From Photobacterium chitinilyticum (lineage in GTDB: Bacteria; Pseudomonadota; Gammaproteobacteria; Enterobacterales; Vibrionaceae): 64,000 bases of DNA. Below, one piece after another: positions 54,289 through 64,000 of this stretch. Both the position numbers and the translations under genes were made by a program. Below the pieces are notes generated by a model. It saw only the letters and a program-made list of their open reading frames with translations. It was not told the origin of the DNA and did no database searches. Location: positions 630,881 to 694,880 of the forward strand of contig NZ_RJLM01000002.1 in NCBI RefSeq assembly GCF_004104355.1, in the 5' to 3' direction. Position 1 is the first letter of the stretch. Every line of letters starts with the position of its first letter.

Positions 54289-54616
54289 TCCTATTTCCCC
54301 GCTGCAATCATCGTTTGTATTACCGCAACAAAGTGTTTCCAGTGTGAACCTGGAACAACTGTTTACCCAACAGCTTGAGCAAAGTACTCAACCGATGGGC
54401 GATGCCATGGTTGAGGGAATTCAGACAATTCGAAATGATTTGGATGTTCAGGCCGAACAGATCCAGAGCCGCCTGAACGACAACCCGGAAATGTCCCTGC
54501 ATGATTTGATTCAGGTCCAGATGGACTTGTCGCGTCTGGTTCTGGTTGAGGAAACGCTGGCCCGATCCGTCAGTAAATCGAGCCAGAATATTGATACCCT
54601 GTTAAAGAGCCAATAG
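54281..54616 (+). CDS. sctI: SctI inner rod protein
   Basis: 111 residues, all-helical, Gln/Ser-rich N-terminus (VDPISPLQSSFVLPQQS) and C-terminal LIQVQMDLSRLVLVEETLARSVSKS, the rod's conserved tail (LVLVEETLAKxVSK-type in SsaI/EscI). The ATG overlaps the preceding stop by eight bases. SctI forms the short inner rod linking export gate and needle. Confidence 0.9.
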   Translation: MVDPISPLQSSFVLPQQSVSSVNLEQLFTQQLEQSTQPMGDAMVEGIQTIRNDLDVQAEQIQSRLNDNPEMSLHDLIQVQMDLSRLVLVEETLARSVSKSSQNIDTLLKSQ

Positions 54617-54618
54617 TT

Positions 54619-55395
54619 ATGTTTGCTGTTTCTCCCCTTGGCCCGCGATGGCACCGATGGTTGCTGGTCGCACTGGTTGTTTGCCTTCTGCAGGGTTGCA
54701 AAGACAACCTATATTCCAATCTTTCCGAACAAGATGCCAACCAGATGTTGGCGCTGCTGCTTAATCATGGGGTCGATGCCGAAAAGCAGGGATCGAGTAG
54801 CGACACAATTAGCCTGAAGGTCGAAAAGGCGCAGTTTGCCTACGCGGTTGAGCTGCTTAAGCAGAATGGTTATCCGCGCCAACAGTTTTCCACGGTGGAA
54901 GACTTGTTCCCGCAAGATGGTCTGGTGGCAACGCCAACTCAGGAAAAGGCACGTTTTGTTTATGCGCTGTCGCAGGCTTTGGCTGAAACCCTAAATCAGA
55001 TCGATGGGGTTATTAGTGCAAGAGTACATTTGGTGGTGCCGGAAACCGTCAGGGGAGCAGTGTTGAAGCCCTCATCGGCTGCCGTGTTTATCAAACATGC
55101 GCAGAATACCGATGTCGGCCTGTTGATCCCGCAGATCAAGAGCCTGATCCAGAATAGTATCGAAGGGCTCAAGTACGACGACGTTCAGGTCGTGATGGTT
55201 GCCTCACAGGTCTCGGCACAGCTTTTGGCGCCTGTGGTTACAGAAAATCCACAGTCATCGCCAATGATTCTTTACGGTGTGATCGGATTGCTTGGCACCA
55301 TGATGCTGGTACTTATTGGTGTCATGGTGTGGCAGAGAAGGCAACAAAAGCAGCGAGATTTGGAGGTGCTAGAGCGTGTTACTCAAAACCAGTGA
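54619..55395 (+). CDS. sctJ: SctJ inner-membrane ring lipoprotein
   Basis: 258 residues. Lipoprotein signal with LLQGC at about residue 28. The YscJ/FliF-like ring domains follow (LSEQDANQMLALLLNHGVDA, FPQDGLVATPTQEKARFVYALSQALAETL, VSARVHLVVPE-type segment) and a C-terminal membrane span (ILYGVIGLLGTMMLVLIGVM) before a basic tail. Two bp after sctI and overlapping sctK by 20 bp. Confidence 0.94.
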   Translation: MFAVSPLGPRWHRWLLVALVVCLLQGCKDNLYSNLSEQDANQMLALLLNHGVDAEKQGSSSDTISLKVEKAQFAYAVELLKQNGYPRQQFSTVEDLFPQDGLVATPTQEKARFVYALSQALAETLNQIDGVISARVHLVVPETVRGAVLKPSSAAVFIKHAQNTDVGLLIPQIKSLIQNSIEGLKYDDVQVVMVASQVSAQLLAPVVTENPQSSPMILYGVIGLLGTMMLVLIGVMVWQRRQQKQRDLEVLERVTQNQ

Positions 55396-56254
55396 CACAG
55401 AGCAGCAGCTGGTATTAACGCATTGTTTGCGTTTGCATCAAGTGATCCATCCAACCCAGATAGCTGCAGTACTCGCTAAGCTCGGATTAGCCGATACTGG
55501 ATTGCCTGCTTCAGAATTGCCTGGCTCCGGGTTGGTTAGTCCGGACTTAAATGGCAGGTCGTGGTGGACAGAAAATCTATCAGCGCCTCAGCAAGCCTGG
55601 TTGAACCAAGGATTGCTCGAACACTGTGGTTTAATGCCGTTGCTTTCCGAACTGGGCCAATTACAGTACTGGGCGTTATTGCCGTGGCAGATACTTGAAG
55701 AGGTGCTGACACTCTGGTGTGCTTGGTTTCATCTGGACTCGATTACCCGGATTATTTGCCGGAGTGACCTACAAGCAATCAGAGATAATCTAGGGGATGA
55801 TTACGATTGGCTTATGGCGCATGGCCGGCTTCATCCTGCCAATCCCCATTCTACCGAATTTTCGACCCGCTCCCGTTCCTCGTTTTCATGGCTTTCCAAG
55901 CTGACCAAACGTTCTCGTTTCAAGTCTGTTAGTACTTTATCTTCAAGCATAGCTTCACATTCAACATCTGGTTCGTATCCAATCACAGCATTGAATTGGG
56001 AGCAGGAAAAAGAGCGTACACGAGTTTTGATTGTGGGAAAGCTAGCTCAGGATTGGCCCGAAAGCTGGCGGTTGCTGTTTCAATTGAAGTTTCCGGTTTG
56101 TTCGGAAAACGAATCTACACCGTCATCCCCATCTGCATTTTCATCACTGTCGATAAACACGGCAACTTTGAGTGTTCTTTCTCCAAGTTTAATGGTCTGT
56201 CTGCAAAGGAAATCCCCCGAATGGTACGAGTGGTTACAACAGATCCTGCCCTGA
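55376..56254 (+). CDS. sctK: SctK-like sorting-platform protein
   Basis: 292 residues. Position between sctJ and sctL and the layout of a helical N-terminal part (LRLHQVIHPTQIAAVLAKLG), Trp-rich middle (WALLPWQILEEVLTLWCAW) and Ser/Thr-rich linker fit SctK, a poorly conserved sorting-platform connector. The overlap with sctJ (20 bp) and sctL (34 bp) shows translational coupling. The Ser/Thr-rich stretch near 165-200 is unusual. Confidence 0.75.
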   Translation: MLLKTSDTEQQLVLTHCLRLHQVIHPTQIAAVLAKLGLADTGLPASELPGSGLVSPDLNGRSWWTENLSAPQQAWLNQGLLEHCGLMPLLSELGQLQYWALLPWQILEEVLTLWCAWFHLDSITRIICRSDLQAIRDNLGDDYDWLMAHGRLHPANPHSTEFSTRSRSSFSWLSKLTKRSRFKSVSTLSSSIASHSTSGSYPITALNWEQEKERTRVLIVGKLAQDWPESWRLLFQLKFPVCSENESTPSSPSAFSSLSINTATLSVLSPSLMVCLQRKSPEWYEWLQQILP

Positions 56255-56802
56255 TGCCGACAGGTGCGGGCAGCAAAATCATAACGGCATCAGAACTTGC
56301 TCAGCACCAACAGGCCGAAGAAATATTGGCGTCTGCGCATACGCAGGCTGAGGCGATGATTGTCTCCGCGCAGTCAAAGGCCGAAGAGATGCTCGAACTG
56401 GCAAAAAAGCAGGCCGAGGCCAGGCAGACCATAGTCGTTCTTGGTATCGAGCAGCAGCTGCGAGAGCGCTGGAAAGAGACTTTATCGACATTGGAATCCG
56501 AGTTGGCCGGCATAATCAAAGAGGGTTTGATAACAATGACCAGCCAGTACCCAGAAGCCAATCAAGTCAGGTCATTGGTCAAGCTCGCTTTGAGGGAAGA
56601 GCAAGACCGCCAGAACGTGATAGTTCGAGTACCGACTGAGCATCTCAGTGTGATTGCTCATGATTTTCCCGATATTCAGTGCGAGGGGGCTGACCATTTA
56701 GACAATGCGTGTGAAGTTGAAATTGGTGATCAGATGTTTGTTGCGTCTATGACACACGTCATCGAGCAGCTTGAGACGCGTCTTTCAACGGCCTCGCAAT
56801 AG
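56221..56802 (+). CDS. sctL: SctL stator protein
   Basis: 193 residues from ATG 56221, inside the sctK end. A longer open frame back to 55996 exists but overlaps sctK heavily and has no family character. N-terminal KIITASELAQHQQAEEILA, then a long helix with repeated A-x-x-x-A (QAEAMIVSAQSKAEEML), then the FliH-like C-terminal domain (MTSQYPEANQVRSLVKLAL). SctL holds the ATPase SctN to the sorting platform; sctN itself is not in the window. Confidence 0.88.
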   Translation: MVRVVTTDPALMPTGAGSKIITASELAQHQQAEEILASAHTQAEAMIVSAQSKAEEMLELAKKQAEARQTIVVLGIEQQLRERWKETLSTLESELAGIIKEGLITMTSQYPEANQVRSLVKLALREEQDRQNVIVRVPTEHLSVIAHDFPDIQCEGADHLDNACEVEIGDQMFVASMTHVIEQLETRLSTASQ

Positions 56803-56827
56803 ATGATAACAACAAGAAGAGGTAATT

Positions 56828-57259
56828 ATGAACAAAGAAGCATGGCAAAAAGCGTTGGCCGAAGTGACGGGAAATCCTTTGGGGTTTGATGAGAATGATG
56901 TTGCATCAATTAGTCATCCTTCACTTTCGCTTATGGTCAATTTCTATTATCGCCCTGATGGGGTTGTGCTCTATAGCCAGGTAGGGCTTGTGAGCCACGA
57001 TCAACAGCTGAGCGAATTACTGGCTGCCAATTGTATGTGGCAGCAGACAAACGGAGCGACTTTATCCTTGTTCGAAGGCAACCAAGTATTGCTTGCCTCT
57101 CTGTTCACGGCCGAACAAGCATTGCAATGGGCAAGCCAATACAACGAGTTCTTACAGGCCGCAGCGTTTTGGGCTGAAAAGCTGATTGCCCCCGATGAAA
57201 CTGCGTCCGCGTTAGTTGAACTGACACCGTCTATAATCGCCAGCGCGAGTTTCGTTTGA
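56828..57259 (+). CDS. Type III secretion chaperone (CesT-like), second pair
   Basis: 143 residues, acidic. The pattern of strands SLSLMVNFYYRPDGVVLYSQVGL and QQTNGATLSLFEGNQVLLASLF with helical ends fits a class I chaperone of the CesT group and resembles the gene at 48085. It lies 12 bp before the large gene at 57272, which is its probable client. GAAGAGG precedes the ATG. Confidence 0.8.
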   Translation: MNKEAWQKALAEVTGNPLGFDENDVASISHPSLSLMVNFYYRPDGVVLYSQVGLVSHDQQLSELLAANCMWQQTNGATLSLFEGNQVLLASLFTAEQALQWASQYNEFLQAAAFWAEKLIAPDETASALVELTPSIIASASFV

Positions 57260-57271
57260 TAAGGAGTTCTT

Positions 57272-60055
57272 ATGGTTAATTTCAATACATCAACAGTCGG
57301 GCAGGCACGTGCGCTTGATCAGACGCAAAATGTCCAGCAGCAACCTGCGTCGTCATCAACCTCACGAACTTTAGCACCTCCCGCGACACCATCCCCCTTA
57401 TCTACCCAAAACATCCCTCAGCCTGCCGACCGGGCTAGTCGATTGTTTTCTGAATCACAACTTGCGCAGTTCCACCAACTTCCAGAATCCTCGCGTCATT
57501 TACTGCTCGAAACGCCTTTTCTCAAACAACAGCAAGAACCGCTAGGCAAACAAGCTTTTCATCAGGTGATGGCAGCAGCCGGCCAGCTAGAAACATACAA
57601 AGGCTCCGACGAGCGACTTCAGCTAACTGCGAATGCTCTGTTGGGGAAAACTTATACCGCGGGTGATCAGTCGGTAGTGGCTAAAGCTCTGGATCACCTT
57701 AGCACCCGCGCTCTGCCGACAGAGGCAAAAGCAAACCTCGTCAAGGCACAACAGGCGGTAAAGAATCTGGCAACCCAGACGGGTGCAAAAAGTCACAGTC
57801 AAGCATATGAGGCGTTGAGAGAACTTGCGGCATCGATGCCGAAAACTGATCCGCAGAGGCTTTCCGTTCGCCAGCTTGCCGAACAGGTGAGAAGCGGCGG
57901 GATGGAACAGCTGAGAAATGAGTTTAAGCAGAGTCTGCAACACCAGTTCCACCACCTGACAAAAGGAGGCGCAGAGCGTGCTGTTTCCTTAAAATTTGAT
58001 ATCGGTCCGGCGTTAGGGTTGTTTAACCTCAAGGCGGCGTCAGCGACCGTCGGGTTTGGCTATGACGTCAAGGTCACCGGTAGCGACGATACTCGGATCC
58101 GGGCATCGCACAAGGGAAGCTTGAGTGTCAATCTGGAAGCCGGTGGTGGTGATACCCCTATCAAAGTCGCGCTGACCGGCAGTTTGGGGCTGGGCAAGAC
58201 ACAGGCATTTGCCAACTTGGACAGTTTTATTGATTACCATGCCAATGACATGCTGGTTATGTTGGCTGGGGAAGGAGCCGGTAAGCTAAAGCATAACTTC
58301 AAGGGCATGATTCAGGCGCGCAGGGCAGATGCCCAGATGCGCAATGTGGTCAGCCACAACCAGCAATTGACCAAACAGCTAATCCAGCAGAATGTATTGG
58401 GACAGGGCGATAAGATCCAGGTTAAGCCTCGTCAGTCGGCGACGCCGATTACAGCGGTGGGTATGAGTATAGATGGCAGCTCCTCATTAGAGGCCGGTAT
58501 TCACGCGTTGGCCAAAATAAAAGGATCGTTACAGGGCTCTGTTGTTCATACCACGTTTACCAAACATGCCAACTTGCTTGATACCTTGATGGCCGAGCCC
58601 GATCGCATTGAGAGTCGGCCCGGTAAGTTCTTCTCGGTATCGGTTCCCCTGAAAGATACGGCAGTGATGACGTTGTCTGATTTTCTCGGTGATCGTCAGA
58701 CTAAACAAGGAGCAGATGGAAGACAGTGGATTCAGGATACAGGACATGAGCTGAAGAGACTGTCGACAAAACTAGGCGAGGAGCCATTCGGTCAGGATTT
58801 TGACGGTGAGATGTATCAGGACAAACTAGCGGCTAAGCGCAGTGAGCTGAAGGATGTCATTGTTGCCCTTAAGCTGGAATATGATTCATATCTGAATGTG
58901 GTGAACAGCTATGATGCAGCCCGAAATGGAGGAGGAAATAGTGCGATAAAACGCGATCTTGGCCATATCAAGCATGCTTTTGAAGGAAGCCGGGGAGCTG
59001 AAGGGCGCGGTGAGTATTTAAGAGCGGTAATGTGTACTCATGCCAAGTTGAATCAGGCTTATATGGCAAGTTTCAGAGAGGGGGAAGTACCGCATCTTAA
59101 TCCTCAGGAAGCACCGTTTAGCCAGTTTTTGAAAAGTGTGGAAGATGATTTTAGGACACCTCAGTTAAACCTCGAACAGCAAAAACATATTGATAAGTCT
59201 CTTACGCTGACATCGGGTGCCATGAGTACCAATACCCAGATAATGGGAACCGTTTCCGCGTCAGTTCAGGTGCCTGTTTTGGGAGAAAAAACCGTTGATC
59301 TCGGGGTGAAATACAACAAGATCGACGGTGATATCAATCCTGATAACGACGGCGAATATATCAATGTGTCATTAAAGCTTGATATCCCTACGGTTAAGGA
59401 TAAAAGCTCTGCGATTAAGGGGTTACTCAAAGAAGGGGTTGGTCGTTTTTTGAGTGAAAATAAACTGGAGCTGAGTGAAATTGACGGTCTGGATGACTTG
59501 GCATTAAGTGGTTCACTCAGTGCTAGTACTCAGTTTGAAGGCAACTTTGTCAAAGGGGAAGACAGCAAATATCACCTGCAGTATATCCGTGCGACAGAGT
59601 CGACGTCGATCGGCGGAAATGCATCGGCCACGGCCGGAGCGGTTAAGGTGGGCGCTGGTATCACTCACAGCAGCAACAATCACCTCGCCGAGTGGATCAG
59701 TGACAACACACTGACTTATCTGCAAACAAAGTTCAATGGTTGGCAAAACGGCCAGCAGCCTGCACTGTGGGATCAATATGCATCTCACCATGAAACAGGC
59801 ATCGGTAAAGCCTTCGATAAACTGACAGAGAGTGACTCGAATATTGCCAAAGAGCTGGATAAGCGAGCGGGTGATATACCAAACGGACAGCACCTGAAGG
59901 AAGCGCTGTTAGAGAAAGCCGGACAATGGAAGGCTGAACATAGTAAGGAAAATTTCCAGCAGGCGATGGGCGCCCTGAATGACTATTTCGAATCGCAGTA
60001 CCTGACCTATAAAAGCGAAAGTGCTGAACGGCTGACGCCTAGATATAACGATTAG
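57272..60055 (+). CDS. Large putative type III effector/translocated protein, second pair
   Basis: 927 residues. N-terminal 60 residues are Ser/Thr/Pro/Gln-rich and disordered (QNVQQQPASSSTSRTLAPPA), typical of secreted T3SS substrates. Residues 60-240 are helical. Two regions (about 250-330 and 650-830) have repeated alternating strands with Gly-rich turns (GSLSVNLEAGGG, ALSGSLSAST, ASATAGAVKVGAGI), which resemble beta-barrel or porin-like repeats, as in AvrE-type effectors, a comparison of style only. No catalytic motif is recognised. It follows its chaperone by 12 bp and ends the locus. A probable effector; function unknown. Confidence 0.68.
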   Translation: MVNFNTSTVGQARALDQTQNVQQQPASSSTSRTLAPPATPSPLSTQNIPQPADRASRLFSESQLAQFHQLPESSRHLLLETPFLKQQQEPLGKQAFHQVMAAAGQLETYKGSDERLQLTANALLGKTYTAGDQSVVAKALDHLSTRALPTEAKANLVKAQQAVKNLATQTGAKSHSQAYEALRELAASMPKTDPQRLSVRQLAEQVRSGGMEQLRNEFKQSLQHQFHHLTKGGAERAVSLKFDIGPALGLFNLKAASATVGFGYDVKVTGSDDTRIRASHKGSLSVNLEAGGGDTPIKVALTGSLGLGKTQAFANLDSFIDYHANDMLVMLAGEGAGKLKHNFKGMIQARRADAQMRNVVSHNQQLTKQLIQQNVLGQGDKIQVKPRQSATPITAVGMSIDGSSSLEAGIHALAKIKGSLQGSVVHTTFTKHANLLDTLMAEPDRIESRPGKFFSVSVPLKDTAVMTLSDFLGDRQTKQGADGRQWIQDTGHELKRLSTKLGEEPFGQDFDGEMYQDKLAAKRSELKDVIVALKLEYDSYLNVVNSYDAARNGGGNSAIKRDLGHIKHAFEGSRGAEGRGEYLRAVMCTHAKLNQAYMASFREGEVPHLNPQEAPFSQFLKSVEDDFRTPQLNLEQQKHIDKSLTLTSGAMSTNTQIMGTVSASVQVPVLGEKTVDLGVKYNKIDGDINPDNDGEYINVSLKLDIPTVKDKSSAIKGLLKEGVGRFLSENKLELSEIDGLDDLALSGSLSASTQFEGNFVKGEDSKYHLQYIRATESTSIGGNASATAGAVKVGAGITHSSNNHLAEWISDNTLTYLQTKFNGWQNGQQPALWDQYASHHETGIGKAFDKLTESDSNIAKELDKRAGDIPNGQHLKEALLEKAGQWKAEHSKENFQQAMGALNDYFESQYLTYKSESAERLTPRYND

Positions 60056-60090
60056 TTTTAGTGATTTGGTTATTGAATTAGCCTGGAATC

Positions 60091-60122
60091 AACCTGTCAG
60101 TTTCGACTAGAGCTGACAGGTT
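60091..60122 (+). terminator. Hairpin after the large effector gene
   Basis: A 10-bp stem AACCTGTCAG/CTGACAGGTT (60091-60100 and 60113-60122) 33 bp after the stop. The T tract is poor. The remaining 290 bp to the next gene shows no coding frame. Confidence 0.55.
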
Positions 60123-60417
60123 GTTGTGACAGGTTGTGCAAACTTGTTTTTGCCCCATTACTACTTAGAGTTAAGGTTCATTCATATCCTGTTAATGAGA
60201 TTTTCCCTACCAAAAGTTATTCGAATAATTGGTTAAACTGCTACTTCTCACTTTCTAAAATTTCATACGCTTAAACTGTGTCCCCCGTTCTATCACGAGG
60301 GCAAATCGCCTGATTCCATATTATTCTCTGACCCAAGCTATTGAAATGTAACACACATCAACTATTTATAACCGCGGAGGTGTATAGTTACGCTCATATG
60401 CATTAAGGGGTATAGTG

Positions 60418-62991
60418 ATGTCTGAGACAAAAAACGAATATTTGAATTTTCTAGAATCGAGTCTATGCAGCTTTTCCACAAAAGAGAAAGAAATCGCGAA
60501 TCTAATATTTACCAATTTCGATACAGTTTCAAGTAAAGGTGTCGCTGCTGGCTCCAGAGGGAAATACATATCAAGTTTGATATTAAATACGCCAATGGTG
60601 CCTTTTACATCACTTCGTAAAGAAACCTCGAAAAATAGGAAAAAAATAACTCGTCTTAATAAGCTTTCCATTAAAGGATTTCGTGGTTTTACTGAGTGTA
60701 AATATTTTGACTTAAGTAAACAATATAGTTTTATTTATGGCCCAAATGGTACCGGCAAGTCTAGTATCTGTGAAGCGTTAGAATACAAGTTAACTGGAAA
60801 GATACATGAAGCAAAATCAAAGCGATTTGACGACAGTGTATATACGAGAAATATAAAGGAACTCAATACAAACGTTAGTCTTTTAGTTGAATACTCTGAT
60901 GGTTCTGTATCCGAATCAATAGCATCGCCTGAAAACGAATTCATGTTTATTGAAAGAAACAGAATCGAAGGTTTTGCACGTGTATCTTCATATACCAATA
61001 GTGAAAAGCAGTCTCGACTATCTCTACTATTCGGACTTGACGAATTTAACAAATTTTGCACAGGCTTTAGTACATCTATTAAGAACTCTTTAGTCATTAA
61101 TCCGGTAAAAAACCAAGAGCTGGTTATTGAAAGGAAAAAGGTCGATTCCTCAAAAGCAATAATAAAGAACAGTAAAGAACAAATTAAGGGGTTTGAGTTA
61201 AGAAAAAACAAACTAATGGCAAAGTATCCAAAATTGAGTTTAGTCTCTGATGTCATTCAACAACTAAAACCCGACTCGGACTTTATGGCTAATCTGAATA
61301 GCAAACTATCCAAATATAAAAAGGTAATCATAAGAGATCTGAGCCCACTAAATGGGTTAATAGTGAATGGAAATCAACTTAGTATTAAGCATAGTCAATG
61401 TATATTGTTGGAAAAAGAGCTTAGCCAATCTGTTAATGAAATAAATTTTCTTGATTTATACAAAGCGATATCGGCTTTGAAACAGGGAGCAACTTGTTGC
61501 CCCTCTTGTGATACTCCTTTAGATAAGGTAACTAAGAATCCATTCGATAAAGCAAAGACTAAACTTATAGAGCTAGAAAACATAGCAAGAAAACAAGCTG
61601 ACTTTAAGAAAATGAAGTTGGCTATCGAAAACGACATATTGATATTTGCAAGCAAATTACAGAAATACGAAATAGAAACCGATTTGAATTACAATAATTT
61701 CCTAACTACAATTGGTAATGTAGACACTAAGTTAAAAGTTACTTTATCTAAATACGAAAAGGAGAATAAAGAAAACACTCCTTTAATAAAAGAGATTGAA
61801 GAACTTAATAATCTAATAAGAAAATACGGTTTGGATTATACTGAAGCAACAACTATAAATGAACTTTACCAAGAGTCAAATAGAGTTATAAAACAAGAAA
61901 AAAACAAGATAGATACTTTTGATGAACGAAACAAAACTCTAATATTGGAGGCTTCGGATGAATCTAAAAGAATAGACTTGATTGGACATTATGCAATAGC
62001 TTATGAAAAGCTTATTAGCAAGTTGCGGAACTATTCAAATAATTTACCGGGCATTATCGCTGGCGAGTTATCGAATACATCAATGGAAATATATAACAAC
62101 ATAAACAAACATCCGTACCCCCATGAAACTTTGATTGACCTCAGATTACCGAAAAACCCTTCCGAAAATATAATGGTACAGTTTATAGATGGTCAGAATG
62201 AAAACGCACTTAGAGTGTTAAGTGAAGGGCACTTAAGATGTTTAGGTTTATCTATATTGTTGGCCAAGTCGATAAAAGACGAACAGAGTATATTTATTTT
62301 TGATGATGTAGTTAACGCTATTGATGACGAACATAGAACTGGGGTTATCAATGAGATCTTCGAGACGAACAAATACAAAGAAAAACAAATAATAGTTACC
62401 ACTCACGGCGAGGATTTTGTAAAGCGTTTAGAAAATCAACTTCCAAACAAGAATTTATCCAAGGTACTCAAGCGTTATGATCTAGTGAGAAATAAAAATG
62501 GGAGAGATATTGTTATCTCAGAAGACCAAAACAGACAGTATTTGGAGAAAGCGCAACATAGTTTAGATGTAGGTAAAACTAAAGATGGTTTAATGGAATG
62601 TAGGAGAGCTCTTGAGGATCTTACTGACCGATTGTGGCGCAAACTTAGTAACGAAGGATTCAGTTCGTCAGTTTCAGTTAAGCTATTTGCTCCAGGTCGA
62701 AGTCCAGATTTGTATTCCTTAGTCGATGGTCTAATTGCATTGCTTAATACCATAGAAAAGAAACCTGGTGTTCTATCGTTTGTACCTTCTAAGAGCGCAC
62801 TAGAAGCCATAAAAGACAAAAGTAAGAAGCATCAAGTTAATTGGACTCTGCTGAATAAAGGCACTCATGAGGAAAATCGTGATGAGGAATTCGACGAAAA
62901 TTTAGCGTACGAATTGCTGAGACTATTATTACAATTAGATGAGTCAATTAAAAGTTATGTACGACCTAAGGAGCTAAATGCTCTTAGTTAA
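60418..62991 (+). CDS. Zinc-hook AAA ATPase (RecF/SMC/RloC-like), possible defence protein
   Basis: 857 residues from ATG 60418 (AAGGGG seven bases upstream). AT-rich, unlike the T3SS genes. N-terminal 90 residues are unrecognised; then LSIKGFRGF and Walker A YGPNGTGKSS (about 110-120). A long coiled coil follows, broken near residue 365 by CCPSCDTPL, a CxxC zinc-hook apex. Late motifs: LSEGHLRCLGLSILLA (signature), Walker B SIFIFDDVVNAIDDEHR, and TTHGEDF. The C-terminal 150 residues contain MECRRALEDL and LNKGTHEENRDEEFD, an R-x3-E and His pattern reminiscent of HEPN or anticodon-nuclease tails. It stands alone beside an IS element. Function unproven. Confidence 0.82.
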   Translation: MSETKNEYLNFLESSLCSFSTKEKEIANLIFTNFDTVSSKGVAAGSRGKYISSLILNTPMVPFTSLRKETSKNRKKITRLNKLSIKGFRGFTECKYFDLSKQYSFIYGPNGTGKSSICEALEYKLTGKIHEAKSKRFDDSVYTRNIKELNTNVSLLVEYSDGSVSESIASPENEFMFIERNRIEGFARVSSYTNSEKQSRLSLLFGLDEFNKFCTGFSTSIKNSLVINPVKNQELVIERKKVDSSKAIIKNSKEQIKGFELRKNKLMAKYPKLSLVSDVIQQLKPDSDFMANLNSKLSKYKKVIIRDLSPLNGLIVNGNQLSIKHSQCILLEKELSQSVNEINFLDLYKAISALKQGATCCPSCDTPLDKVTKNPFDKAKTKLIELENIARKQADFKKMKLAIENDILIFASKLQKYEIETDLNYNNFLTTIGNVDTKLKVTLSKYEKENKENTPLIKEIEELNNLIRKYGLDYTEATTINELYQESNRVIKQEKNKIDTFDERNKTLILEASDESKRIDLIGHYAIAYEKLISKLRNYSNNLPGIIAGELSNTSMEIYNNINKHPYPHETLIDLRLPKNPSENIMVQFIDGQNENALRVLSEGHLRCLGLSILLAKSIKDEQSIFIFDDVVNAIDDEHRTGVINEIFETNKYKEKQIIVTTHGEDFVKRLENQLPNKNLSKVLKRYDLVRNKNGRDIVISEDQNRQYLEKAQHSLDVGKTKDGLMECRRALEDLTDRLWRKLSNEGFSSSVSVKLFAPGRSPDLYSLVDGLIALLNTIEKKPGVLSFVPSKSALEAIKDKSKKHQVNWTLLNKGTHEENRDEEFDENLAYELLRLLLQLDESIKSYVRPKELNALS

Positions 62992-63032
62992 CTAGTTCTT
63001 AGATTGATCACTAATAGGGCTAACTGAAGTGG

Positions 63033-64000
<968 letters not shown>

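Noticed and set aside
55996-56220. N-terminal extension of sctL
   Set aside because: It is open but overlaps sctK in another frame and has no SctL character; ATG 56221 gives the normal length.

Overview
The window looks like a chromosomal segment of a marine gammaproteobacterium of the Vibrionaceae (Vibrio, Photobacterium or a close relative). This is inferred from the thermolabile-haemolysin-type GDSL lipase, the BetI-choline transporter operon, a creBCD locus, a large lipoprotein amylopullulanase, several Cache/HBM chemoreceptors and short palindromic intergenic repeats of a style common in that family. No 16S gene is present, so genus is not decided.

Layout. 1-1.85 kb: the end of an agmatine deiminase pathway (aguA, putrescine carbamoyltransferase). 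2.2-3.5 kb: a protein made of three RidA domains in tandem. 3.5-9.6 kb (minus strand): a choline module, betI-choX-choW-choV followed by a rare bacterial choline/carnitine acyltransferase. The betBA oxidation genes normally found here are absent. 10.7-19 kb: a MoxR ATPase plus a metallopeptidase-like/VWA protein, divergent from two tandem ~940-residue LRR-BRCT-LRR paralogues. This is the best candidate for an undescribed multi-gene system. 19-28 kb: a GNAT-like protein, MupG, a chemoreceptor, an IS3 remnant, a DoxX-like/MarR pair, and a LysR gene divergent from a second, divergent adenylosuccinate synthetase. 28.6 kb: tRNA-Ser(UGA) with partial 3'-end copies downstream. 29-47.9 kb: TetR regulator, a 2057-residue bifunctional amylopullulanase with a perfect MalT box upstream, a secreted alpha/beta hydrolase, an HBM chemoreceptor, an OYE-type flavin oxidoreductase divergent from a CAT-like acetyltransferase, creBCD, and the haemolysin/lipase.

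48-60 kb: part of a type III secretion locus of the SPI-2-like order: chaperone-effector, then chaperone-like gene, sctC, sctD, needle co-chaperones and needle, sctI, sctJ, sctK, sctL, then chaperone-effector. The needle gene sctF lies entirely inside a longer open frame that joins the EscE/YscE-like and YscG-like co-chaperones without a stop codon. The ATPase (sctN), C ring (sctQ), export gate (sctRSTUV) and translocators are not in the window. 60.4-64 kb: an AT-rich zinc-hook AAA ATPase that may be a defence gene, then an IS3-family element running off the end, with a visible A AAA AAG frameshift site.

How parts work together. BetI probably represses choline uptake through a perfect operator next to its start, and imported choline may be acylated by the adjacent transferase. 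The pullulanase is probably under maltose control. The T3SS genes build the outer-membrane secretin, inner ring, rod, needle and sorting-platform linker, with two chaperone/substrate pairs. Functions are read from motifs recognised by eye; no database search was run.
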